Assembly (NCBI GenBank): GCA_947457605.1
Contig: CANGWP010000051.1
Span: forward strand, 1-13,570
DNA: 13,570 nucleotides
Reading direction: 5' to 3'
DNA from: Bdellovibrionales bacterium
Lineage (GTDB): Bacteria > Bdellovibrionota > UBA1018 > CAIMNF01
Shown here: piece after piece, positions 1 through 5,605 of the stretch
Numbering within the stretch: the stretch's first letter is position 1
How the letters are laid out: each line of letters opens with the position of its first letter
Notes under the pieces: generated by a model
Database searches by the model: none
Seen by the model: only the letters and a program-made list of their open reading frames with translations
What the model was told of the DNA's origin: nothing
Program-made: the position numbers and the translations under genes

Positions 1-164
1 AGGGGTTCCCCATCTCTTGGCTTGCAAGCGACGTAAGCCGCGCAAAGGCCAGGGTTCTCACAGACCAGGGGCTCCTCGAACCCCATCCCGAACATCCGGA
101 CCGGATCAGGGCTACGGCCCGGGGGTTTGCGGTGAGTGATGCACTTGTGCGAGAGCTGTCGTAG
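1..164 (+). CDS. hemW: HemW-like radical SAM protein, C-terminal end only (partial)
   Basis: The window opens inside a gene whose last 53 codons are read from base 3 to the TAG at 162-164. The peptide has the segment LTDQGLLEPH followed by RIRATARGFAVSDALVRELS. This matches the usual end of HemW and HemN-like proteins, a winged-helix-like tail of the form 'GLLE...RLRLTPRG..LSD.V.REL'. HemW is a radical SAM protein, long annotated as oxygen-independent coproporphyrinogen oxidase and now viewed as a heme chaperone. The catalytic N-terminal part, with its CxxxCxxC cluster motif, lies outside the window, so the name rests on a short tail only. In many bacteria hemW sits beside hrcA-grpE-dnaK-dnaJ, and the chaperone cluster 2.8 kb downstream fits that. 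The gene ends 8 bases before the convergent stop of the next gene, leaving no room for a separate terminator. Confidence 0.6.
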   Translation, partial: GFPISWLASDVSRAKARVLTDQGLLEPHPEHPDRIRATARGFAVSDALVRELS

Positions 165-172
165 AGCCGGAT

Positions 173-1069
173 TCAAATCTTCAATACCGCCTCATCCAAC
201 TGTTTAAGAAGAAGGGCTTCATCGTTTTGATACCCCTTCGGCTCGATGATCCGGCAGTTCAGCCCCCGGGATTCAAGAATTTTTCTCAGTCCATCGGCAT
301 GCAAACCACCGTACACCACCGCAAGATTGCTTGGAGGCAAACCTTCGATCCGCTCAACCAGATGAAGATTGCGCTTTTCCAGCGCCCCCTGAATCCGATC
401 GATCGTTTTCTTGAGATCCTCTTTCAGCGCCCTGATCGCCTCAGGCGCCGTCGCACCCGCTGCGAGTTTGAATATTTCAATGACATCGTCGAGGTAGGGC
501 TTTAATTTTGCGGGATTGTCTTTGTGCTCGGTAATTCGACCCAGGTATCCGAGATCGGCTCTCGCATCCGAGAATGCCAGCAGCTGCTCTTTTACCAGAT
601 CATCGCGATCCCCGCACAAAGTGTTGACCTGCGACCCGTGTTTGGCTTCGATCTTCATGGGTACGGATGTCGGAATGGATGGAAAAGATGTCTTCCCCGC
701 CTCGTCCTTCAAATCCTTGATCGTCCAGCCATTCATCTGAAATGATGATTTCTCATCGAGTGCTCCACTGCATCCTTCCGCGATCACGGTCTGAATGCCT
801 TTTTTCTGAACCCAGGAATCGAGCTGCCTGTGGATTGATTCGAGATTCAGTGCTTGCGGAGGGAATTGGCTACTCGCGACGTTCTTGGTGTTCACTCCGG
901 GCGGGAGGTGCCATTGCTTGAAAAAATAGACCATATGCCCGCTATTTGACTTTTTGCAGGAAGAGACGACCCTTGCGAATCGGGGATCTGGCGCAAGCTC
1001 CCCTCCCAAAGCCCCTCGGCCCGAGGCAAGCACGACTATGATCAATGCAAATGCGGTTATTTTATTCAT
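173..1069 (-). CDS. Secreted TraB/TIKI/ChaN-superfamily-like protein of unknown function
   Basis: This 298-residue protein has an N-terminal signal peptide: residues 1-23, Lys3 then a hydrophobic run from ITAFALIIVVLA. There is no lipobox cysteine, so it is probably periplasmic. Three features recall the TraB/GumN/TIKI/ChaN (EreA-like) superfamily: a QWH segment at residues 52-54, an acidic AEGCSG segment at 97-102, and near the C-terminus a glycine-histidine motif YGGLHADGL at 253-261. In that superfamily the GxxH and Glu residues bind metal and some members are proteases. The middle part (about 150-240) is helical and charged. I infer the family from these spaced motifs only, and no activity is shown. 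The start at 1069 is supported by an AAGGTAGG Shine-Dalgarno stretch a few bases upstream. The gene is transcribed alone, divergent from the helicase gene and convergent with the hemW-like gene. Confidence 0.65.
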   Translation of the reverse strand: MNKITAFALIIVVLASGRGALGGELAPDPRFARVVSSCKKSNSGHMVYFFKQWHLPPGVNTKNVASSQFPPQALNLESIHRQLDSWVQKKGIQTVIAEGCSGALDEKSSFQMNGWTIKDLKDEAGKTSFPSIPTSVPMKIEAKHGSQVNTLCGDRDDLVKEQLLAFSDARADLGYLGRITEHKDNPAKLKPYLDDVIEIFKLAAGATAPEAIRALKEDLKKTIDRIQGALEKRNLHLVERIEGLPPSNLAVVYGGLHADGLRKILESRGLNCRIIEPKGYQNDEALLLKQLDEAVLKI

Positions 1070-1119
1070 TTTTCCTACCTTTTTCCGGCGCCGAAGCGAA
1101 TCCGAACTCTGGAAATGCC

Positions 1120-1140
1120 TGTGTTTTCAAGCGTAACACA
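1120..1140. repeat. Small inverted repeat in the divergent promoter region
   Basis: The arms TGTGTT (1120-1125) and AACACA (1135-1140) are perfect complements separated by 9 bases. They lie about 50 bases upstream of the TraB-like gene start and directly touch the repeated motif at 1145-1161. This could be an operator or a short leader hairpin for the minus-strand gene. A 6-bp pair of arms is short enough to arise by chance. Confidence 0.3.
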
Positions 1141-1144
1141 CCCA

Positions 1145-1161
1145 CCATGCCCATCCAAAGG
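1145..1161 (-). repeat. Extragenic motif copy B (CCTTTGGATGGGCATGG)
   Basis: Read on the minus strand, these 17 bases match the left end of the palindromic element at 2691-2707 in 14 of 17 positions, including an identical TGGGCATGG core. The copy lies in the 173-bp divergent spacer between the TraB-like gene and the helicase gene, just upstream of the helicase promoter candidate. No partner arm is visible nearby, so this would be a solo copy of a dispersed repeat, or a binding site. Confidence 0.5.
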
Positions 1162-1178
1162 GGCCAGTTGGCAATTTG

Positions 1179-1207
1179 TTGACTTTTTGAGTCTAATTTT
1201 GTACCCT
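1179..1207 (+). promoter_or_regulatory. Possible sigma70-type promoter for the DEAD-box helicase
   Basis: TTGACT (1179-1184) matches the -35 consensus in 5 of 6 bases. A 17-bp spacer leads to TACCCT (1202-1207), which keeps the TA...T frame of a -10 box but is otherwise weak. Transcription would start about 30 bases before the helicase ATG. GACT and AGTC also form a small inverted repeat across the -35 region. Assigned from pattern only. Confidence 0.35.
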
Positions 1208-1242
1208 TCGCACTCTCGCCCGCAAATGATCGTAAAAAAGAA

Positions 1243-2670
1243 ATGAGCCCTCCCTTGAATTCCGAAGTACAGACCTCTTTTAATCACTATTCCTTTAGCC
1301 CAGAATTGAAACGCGCCATCGATGAACTTGGCTTCACCGCACCGACTCCGATTCAACTCGAAACCCTTCCGATTTTGCTGAACCGCCCGACCGACTTTTT
1401 GGGTCTTGCCGCAACCGGCACCGGAAAAACCGCAGCCTTCTCGATCCCGCTTCTTGAAAATCTCAAGGGCGGATCAAAGACCGTGCAAGCCTTGATTCTA
1501 TGCCCCACCCGCGAGCTTGCAAAACAAACGAGTGAACAGATCAACATGCTCGCCCGCTACAAAAAAACGAAGGCGCTTGCGATCTATGGCGGTTCGAACT
1601 ACGGCGGCCAGCTTCGCGCGCTGAAAGAAGGCGTTTCGATCGTGGTTGGAACTCCGGGCCGCATCATCGATCACCTGGAGCGCGGCACGCTGAAACTGAA
1701 CGACATTCAAACCGTGATCCTCGATGAAGCAGACGAGATGATCTCGATGGGCTTCAAAGAAGAGATCGAGTCGATTCTGGAGCGCGTGCAACAGGAAGAG
1801 AAGCACCAGACCTGGCTCTTTTCTGCAACGATGAGCCCTGAGATCCGGAAAATTGCGGATCAGTTTTTGGATCAACCCGAGCAGATCCAGGTAAACAAGC
1901 AAGAAGGCGTATCAAAGGCGGTAAAACAGTTCTTTTACACCGTACGCGAGGATGAAAAGCCCGAAGTGCTTCAAAAGCTCATTGATCAGGCTCCTGATTT
2001 TTACGGCCTGATTTTCTGTCAAACGAAGGCCCTCGTGGTCGATCTTACCGAGCGACTACGGGCTCGCGGATATGCGGTGGATTGCCTTCATGGCGACATG
2101 GAACAAGACGCGCGCGAACGCACGATGAAGGCGTTTAAGGCGAAGTCCGTAAAACTTCTGATTTGCACCGATGTGGCATCGCGCGGAATCGACGTGAAGG
2201 ATCTGACCCATGTGGTGAACTACTCGCTCCCCCGCGAGCTTGATCTGTATGTGCATCGGATTGGACGGACCGGACGCGGAGTCGCTGAAGGAATTGCGCT
2301 GAGCCTGGTGAGCCCAAGCCATATGTTTCTTGTGAGCCGAATTGAGAACGCAACCAAGAGCAAGATGACCCGCGGCCAGATTCCAGGCGATGTTGAAGTA
2401 TTGAAGGTACGCCTTCAGCGCGCGTTGAACTCTTTTTTGGAGGAACCGGGCAAAGAGTCGATTGGCGTGAATGCCTTAAGTGAAATTCTTCTCAGCACCG
2501 GTTGGCCTGAGGCTCTTGAGATCATGAGCAAGGAAGAGATCGTGGCAAGGTTCTTGGCCAAGAACATCAAGGCCCCGGCCAAACGCTCTGAGACTCCGGC
2601 CTTCGCCCCGCGCGAAAAACAGCCCTTCAAAAAGAAGAAGCGCGGATTCAAGATGAGATTCAAGCATTAG
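1243..2670 (+). CDS. DEAD-box ATP-dependent RNA helicase
   Basis: This 475-residue protein carries every core motif of superfamily 2 DEAD-box helicases in order: Q motif GFTAPTPIQ (30-38), Walker A ATGTGKT (57-63), PTRELA (88-93), GG (116-117), TPGR (137-140), DEAD (161-164), SAT (194-196), LIFCQTK (256-262), CTDVASRGID (308-317) and HRIGRTGR (338-345). These proteins unwind short RNA duplexes using ATP in ribosome assembly, mRNA decay or cold adaptation. After about residue 380 comes a helical extension with no obvious RRM or DbpA-type RNA-binding domain. It ends in a basic, lysine-rich tail (PFKKKKRGFKMRFKH) that could bind RNA. The subfamily (RhlE, CsdA/DeaD or DbpA) cannot be fixed, so no symbol is given. 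The start at 1243 has only an A-rich stretch and no clear Shine-Dalgarno site; a six-codon mini-ORF ends in the overlapping ATGA. The gene appears monocistronic. Confidence 0.95.
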   Translation: MSPPLNSEVQTSFNHYSFSPELKRAIDELGFTAPTPIQLETLPILLNRPTDFLGLAATGTGKTAAFSIPLLENLKGGSKTVQALILCPTRELAKQTSEQINMLARYKKTKALAIYGGSNYGGQLRALKEGVSIVVGTPGRIIDHLERGTLKLNDIQTVILDEADEMISMGFKEEIESILERVQQEEKHQTWLFSATMSPEIRKIADQFLDQPEQIQVNKQEGVSKAVKQFFYTVREDEKPEVLQKLIDQAPDFYGLIFCQTKALVVDLTERLRARGYAVDCLHGDMEQDARERTMKAFKAKSVKLLICTDVASRGIDVKDLTHVVNYSLPRELDLYVHRIGRTGRGVAEGIALSLVSPSHMFLVSRIENATKSKMTRGQIPGDVEVLKVRLQRALNSFLEEPGKESIGVNALSEILLSTGWPEALEIMSKEEIVARFLAKNIKAPAKRSETPAFAPREKQPFKKKKRGFKMRFKH

Positions 2671-2690
2671 GGATTCTGGCAAGCTTGGCA

Positions 2691-2707
2691 TCTTTGAGTG
2701 GGCATGG
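2691..2707 (+). repeat. Extragenic motif copy A (TCTTTGAGTGGGCATGG), left end of the palindrome
   Basis: This copy begins 20 bases after the helicase stop codon. It matches copy D (15 of 17), copy B (14 of 17) and copy C (15 of 17), and serves as the left terminal repeat of the palindromic element. Confidence 0.6.
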
Positions 2708-2755
2708 ATGGGAGTGGTTCGGCTCCGATGGATTTGTTTGAACAGGGATTTTGCC

Positions 2756-2769
2756 GACTCTTGCGAGTC
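2756..2769 (+). repeat. Inner hairpin 1 of the palindromic element
   Basis: GACTC (2756-2760) and GAGTC (2765-2769) are perfect complements around a 4-base TTGC loop. It is the first side arm in the centre of the long palindrome, immediately after the left main arm ends. Confidence 0.6.
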
Positions 2770-2787
2770 AGGACTGACGAAAGCAAG

Positions 2788-2802
2788 GCCGCAGGATGCG
2801 GC
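2788..2802 (+). repeat. Inner hairpin 2 of the palindromic element
   Basis: GCCGC (2788-2792) and GCGGC (2798-2802) are perfect complements around a 5-base loop. A G-T pair (2787/2803) could extend the stem. It is the second side arm, so the element as RNA would be a four-way junction closed by the long outer stem. Confidence 0.6.
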
Positions 2803-2862
2803 TCGGAGGTAAAATCCCTGTTCAAACAAACAGATCGGAGCCCAACGATCTATGCCCTATGC

Positions 2863-2879
2863 CCATGCCCACGCAAGGA
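2863..2879 (-). repeat. Extragenic motif copy D (TCCTTGCGTGGGCATGG), right end of the palindrome
   Basis: Read on the minus strand, this is the inverted partner of copy A, with an identical TGGGCATGG core. It closes the palindromic element about 70 bases before the grpE start. Confidence 0.6.
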
Positions 2880-2910
2880 GACCAGTTCGGGAATTATTTC
2901 AAGCCCCCCC

Positions 2911-2939
2911 CTTGCCAATCCCGAACCCGACTCCATAAG
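2911..2939 (+). promoter_or_regulatory. Possible heat-shock (sigma32-like) promoter for grpE
   Basis: CTTGCCA (2911-2917), a 13-bp spacer and CTCCATAAG (2931-2939) resemble the RpoH consensus CTTGAAA and CCCCATNT. Transcription would begin around 2945, only a few bases before the grpE ATG at 2949. That would make a nearly leaderless mRNA and would fit the absence of a Shine-Dalgarno site there. No CIRCE operator (TTAGCACTC-N9-GAGTGCTAA) is seen anywhere near the cluster. Assigned by eye from consensus only. Confidence 0.35.
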
Positions 2940-2948
2940 TCCTGCATC

Positions 2949-3491
2949 ATGCAAGAAAACTCAAACTCCCCACCTGAGCAAAGCGCTCAAGAACAATCCG
3001 CCACGGGAACTCCCGGTGACGCGACCCCCTCCCCCATCGCAGAACTCGAAAAGAAACTGAAGGAAGCCGAACAAAAGCACGTCTATCTCTATGCCGAGTT
3101 CGAGAACTTCAAAAAACGCGCACTCCGCGAACAGCAAGAAACCATCAAATTCGGCTGGAAAAATGTGGCCGCAAACCTCCTTGAAGTGCTCGATAACTTC
3201 GAGCGCGCGCTGACCTTTGCAAAGCCCGAGGGCGACCCGGATCTGGTCAGCGGGCTCAAGATGGTGTCCCAACAGTTCAAGTCGGTGCTCGAAAAACAAG
3301 GGGTCACCGAAATTCAGACCGCGGATCAGGCCTTTAACCCCGAGCTTCATGAGGCCGTGGGCCAAATTCCTAGCGAAAAGGCTGCCGGAATCATCGTTCA
3401 GGAACAACAAAAGGGCTACACGCTGCATGGGCGCCTCCTGCGGCCATCACGCGTGCTGATTTCAACGGGACCAACGAATTCCGTTCATTGA
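2949..3491 (+). CDS. grpE: GrpE, nucleotide exchange factor of DnaK
   Basis: This 180-residue protein releases ADP from DnaK so that the Hsp70 cycle can continue in the cytoplasm. The disordered, glutamine-, serine- and proline-rich first 30 residues are usual for GrpE. A long coiled-coil helix follows (about 30-65, IAELEKKLKEAEQKHVYLYA then EFENFKKRALREQQE), with the family hallmark FENFKKR. Next come the four-helix part (NLLEVLDNFERAL) and the beta domain with FNPELHEAVGQIPS and the closing GRLLRPSRVLIS. The ATG at 2949 was chosen because homologous sequence begins there. The frame stays open to 2796 with in-frame ATGs at 2859 and 2865, but the extra residues look like non-coding sequence and overlap the palindromic element. 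No good Shine-Dalgarno site precedes the start. It is the first gene of the grpE-dnaK-dnaJ cluster, and hrcA, its usual neighbour, is absent. Confidence 0.95.
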   Translation: MQENSNSPPEQSAQEQSATGTPGDATPSPIAELEKKLKEAEQKHVYLYAEFENFKKRALREQQETIKFGWKNVAANLLEVLDNFERALTFAKPEGDPDLVSGLKMVSQQFKSVLEKQGVTEIQTADQAFNPELHEAVGQIPSEKAAGIIVQEQQKGYTLHGRLLRPSRVLISTGPTNSVH

Positions 3492-3517
3492 CAAAAGAGA
3501 AACAAGAATCATTAAAA
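3488..3517 (+). promoter_or_regulatory. Possible sigma70-type promoter for dnaK
   Basis: A perfect TTGACA (3488-3493) overlaps the grpE stop codon. An AT-rich candidate -10 (ATTAAA at 3511 or TTAAAA at 3512) lies 17-18 bases downstream. dnaK could therefore be transcribed on its own as well as with grpE. The weak point is the -10 box. Confidence 0.45.
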
Positions 3518-3534
3518 AACTTGGGTAGAGACCA

Positions 3535-3562
3535 AAACTTTAGATCGAAACTTTAAAGGAGA
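3535..3562 (+). promoter_or_regulatory. dnaK leader: AAACTTTA direct repeat and Shine-Dalgarno site
   Basis: AAACTTTA occurs twice (3535-3542 and 3548-3555), 13 bases apart from start to start. The second copy runs into AAAGGAG (3555-3561), a strong Shine-Dalgarno site 6 bases before the dnaK ATG. The repeat may be chance in an A/T-rich leader or may mark a regulatory site. The ribosome-binding site is clear. Confidence 0.5.
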
Positions 3563-3567
3563 AACAT

Positions 3568-5502
3568 ATGGGTAAAATCATTGGAATTGACTTGGGAACC
3601 ACGAACTCGTGCGTATCAGTACTCGAAGGCGGCGAGCCGAAAGTAATCGCTAACGCAGAAGGCGGAAACACCACTCCATCGATCGTCGGCTTTTTGCCAA
3701 ACGGCGAGAAGGTGGTAGGACAAGCGGCAAAACGCCAGGCGGTGACGAACCCCGATAAGACCCTGTTCGAAGTGAAGCGCCTGATCGGCCGCAAGTTCGG
3801 ATCAAAGGAAGTGGCTGAATTCGTAAAAGTGGCTCCGTTCAAAGTTCAGGAAGCCAAGAACGGCGATGCTTGGGTGAAGGTTGCGGATCGCGAGTACGCG
3901 CCTCAAGAGATCTCGGCAATGGTTCTTCAGAAGATGAAGAAGACCGCGGAAGATTACTTGGGTGAACCGGTAACCGAAGCGGTGGTGACCGTTCCTGCTT
4001 ATTTCAACGATGCCCAGCGCCAGGCTACAAAAGACGCCGGCCGGATCGCAGGCCTTGAAGTGAAACGAATCATCAATGAGCCGACTGCGGCAGCGCTTGC
4101 CTATGGTCTTGATAAGCAAGGCAAGAACATGACGATTGCCGTGTTCGACCTCGGGGGCGGAACCTTCGACGTGTCGGTGCTCGAGCTTGGTGATGGCGTA
4201 TTCGAAGTGAAAGCCACAAACGGGGACACCTTCCTCGGCGGCGGAAATTTTGACCAGAAGATCATCGACTGGATCGCGGATGAATTCAAAAAAGAATCCG
4301 GCATTAACCTCTTAAATGACAAAATGGCGCTTCAGCGTCTCAAGGAAGCGGCTGAAAAAGCCAAGCATGAGCTCTCCAGCATGATGGAAACCGACATCAA
4401 TCTTCCGTTCATCACTGCGGATGCTTCGGGCCCGAAACACCTGAACCTGAAGCTCACTCGCGCAAAACTCGAGCAGCTTGTGGATTCATTGATTCAAGGG
4501 CTTGTCGGTCCTTGCGAAACTGCGCTTAAGGATGCAGGCCTCACCAAAGATAAGATCGACGAAGTGATTCTGGTCGGCGGGATGACCCGCATGCCTCGCG
4601 TTCAGAGCAAGGTGAAAGAGATCTTCGGAAAAGAAGCGCACAAAGGCGTGAACCCTGACGAAGTGGTGGCAGTCGGTGCCGCAATCCAAGGCGGGGTACT
4701 CAAGGGTGAAGTGAAAGACGTTCTTCTTCTCGATGTGACTCCGCTTTCGCTTGGGATCGAAACCATGGGTGGCGTGTTCACCAAGCTCATCGAAAAGAAC
4801 ACCACGATTCCTACCAAGAAATCACAAGTGTTCTCTACGGCTGCCGACAACCAAACCGCGGTGACCATCCACTGCTTGCAGGGTGAGCGCGAGTTCGCCG
4901 AGCACAACAAGTCGCTTGGGCGCTTTGACCTCGTGGGAATCCCGGCCGCTCCTCGCGGTATACCGCAAATCGAAGTGACCTTCGACATCGACGCAAACGG
5001 GATTGTTCACGTGGGCGCGAAGGATCTGGGCACCGGCAAAGAGCAGTCGATCAAGATCACGGCCTCCAGTGGTCTAAGCGAAGAAGAAATCAAGCGCATG
5101 CAGCGTGAAGCCGAAGAGCACCGTTCTGAGGACGAGAAGCGCAAGCAGGTGGTGAATGCCCGCAATACTCTGGATGGCCTCATCTACTCGATCGAAAAAA
5201 CCGTGAAGGAAAGCGGCGAGAAGATTCCGGCGGAAGAAAAGACCAAGGTGGAAACGGCTCTCACCGAAGCCCGCAAGTTCGTGACCAGCAACGAACTCAC
5301 CGAGATCGAAAAAGCGACCCAGGACCTCACCACCGCATCCAACAAGATGGCGGAGATCCTGTACAAGAACACGGGTGCGAACGCAGGCGGCCCTGAAGCG
5401 CAAGGCGCGGCAGGCCAGGCAGGTGCCGGAGCCGCAGGTGGCGAATCCTCATCCGGAAAAAAGGATGACGATGTGATCGACGCCGACTTCAAACAAGTCT
5501 AA
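3568..5502 (+). CDS. dnaK: DnaK, Hsp70 molecular chaperone
   Basis: This 644-residue protein is full length for bacterial DnaK. It binds exposed hydrophobic stretches of client proteins in an ATP-driven cycle with DnaJ and GrpE. The nucleotide-binding domain opens with the phosphate-1 motif GIDLGTTNSCVSV (about residues 5-17), followed by NEPTAAALAYG, the phosphate-2 motif FDLGGGTFDVSVLE and the adenosine motif VILVGGMTRMPRVQ. The hydrophobic interdomain linker VKDVLLLDV lies at about 382-390. The substrate-binding domain and helical lid follow, then an alanine- and glycine-rich flexible tail ending DDVIDADFKQV, a variant of the common bacterial DVVDAEFEEV ending. The start is supported by AAAGGAG 6 bases upstream. 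The gene is likely highly expressed, with its own promoter after grpE and a long hairpin after its stop. Confidence 0.98.
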   Translation: MGKIIGIDLGTTNSCVSVLEGGEPKVIANAEGGNTTPSIVGFLPNGEKVVGQAAKRQAVTNPDKTLFEVKRLIGRKFGSKEVAEFVKVAPFKVQEAKNGDAWVKVADREYAPQEISAMVLQKMKKTAEDYLGEPVTEAVVTVPAYFNDAQRQATKDAGRIAGLEVKRIINEPTAAALAYGLDKQGKNMTIAVFDLGGGTFDVSVLELGDGVFEVKATNGDTFLGGGNFDQKIIDWIADEFKKESGINLLNDKMALQRLKEAAEKAKHELSSMMETDINLPFITADASGPKHLNLKLTRAKLEQLVDSLIQGLVGPCETALKDAGLTKDKIDEVILVGGMTRMPRVQSKVKEIFGKEAHKGVNPDEVVAVGAAIQGGVLKGEVKDVLLLDVTPLSLGIETMGGVFTKLIEKNTTIPTKKSQVFSTAADNQTAVTIHCLQGEREFAEHNKSLGRFDLVGIPAAPRGIPQIEVTFDIDANGIVHVGAKDLGTGKEQSIKITASSGLSEEEIKRMQREAEEHRSEDEKRKQVVNARNTLDGLIYSIEKTVKESGEKIPAEEKTKVETALTEARKFVTSNELTEIEKATQDLTTASNKMAEILYKNTGANAGGPEAQGAAGQAGAGAAGGESSSGKKDDDVIDADFKQV

Positions 5503-5520
5503 GATCATTTTCTACAGTTT

Positions 5521-5559
5521 GATGGGCTTGACTCCGGAATTTCCGGGCTCAAGCCCATC
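5521..5559 (+). terminator. Long hairpin between dnaK and dnaJ (attenuator or mRNA-end stabiliser)
   Basis: The outer stem is a perfect 11-bp pair: GATGGGCTTGA (5521-5531) with TCAAGCCCATC (5549-5559). Inside it, CCGGA (5534-5538) and TCCGG (5542-5546) make a second perfect stem, separated from the first by one mismatch and one G-U pair. The tract after it (GTATTT) is only a weak U-run, so this is more likely a partial terminator or a barrier to 3' decay than a full stop. It would let DnaK be made in excess over DnaJ. Confidence 0.7.
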
Positions 5560-5580
5560 CGTATTTCAGGGGTTTTAACG

Positions 5581-5597
5581 GGTTAGGTAACCAAGGA
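5581..5597 (+). promoter_or_regulatory. dnaJ leader: GGTTA/TAACC palindrome and Shine-Dalgarno site
   Basis: GGTTA (5581-5585) and TAACC (5588-5592) form a short perfect inverted repeat immediately before AAGGA (5593-5597), which lies 8 bases ahead of the dnaJ ATG. The Shine-Dalgarno site fixes the start at 5606. The palindrome may be incidental. Confidence 0.45.
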
Positions 5598-5605
5598 CCA
5601 ATTCC

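Larger units (their letters stand above)
2691..2879. repeat. Long palindromic extragenic element upstream of grpE (MITE- or REP-like)
   Basis: The two halves are inverted copies of one another. The outer ends are 2691-2707 and 2863-2879 (15 of 17 matched). Inside them, 2721-2729 pairs with 2834-2842 (9 of 9). After a 3-base mismatch, 2733-2752 pairs with 2811-2830 (20 of 20), and two or three more pairs follow. The central part holds two further perfect hairpins: GACTC/GAGTC (2756-2769) and GCCGC/GCGGC (2788-2802). The whole could fold as a branched, cloverleaf-like cruciform or RNA. No convincing gene lies inside, and no U-run follows, so it is not a standard terminator, although such a hairpin could still stop transcription from the helicase gene. 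It has the form of a non-autonomous mobile element or extragenic palindrome. No clear target-site duplication is visible. Confidence 0.8.

Noticed and set aside
1211..1220. CACTC near 1211 as part of a CIRCE operator
   Set aside because: The required inverted partner GAGTGCTAA at 9 bases is missing.
2691..2879. The palindrome as a classical REPIN or as a rho-independent terminator
   Set aside because: The two inner hairpins differ from each other, unlike paired REP units, no GTAG-type tag is visible, and there is no U-run after the stem. The class is left open.
2875..2880. AAGGAG resembling a Shine-Dalgarno site at the right end of the palindrome
   Set aside because: No ATG, GTG or TTG follows at a suitable distance, so it is not tied to any gene.
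2796..2948. An N-terminal extension of GrpE using the open frame upstream, with ATGs at 2859 and 2865
   Set aside because: The extra residues have no GrpE-like character, the region belongs to the palindromic element, and homology-like sequence begins at 2949.
2698..3060. Open reading frames on both strands through the palindrome
   Set aside because: They are by-products of the inverted repeat: both strands encode near-identical FEQGF-type peptides because the arms mirror each other. No ribosome-binding site or known domain is seen.
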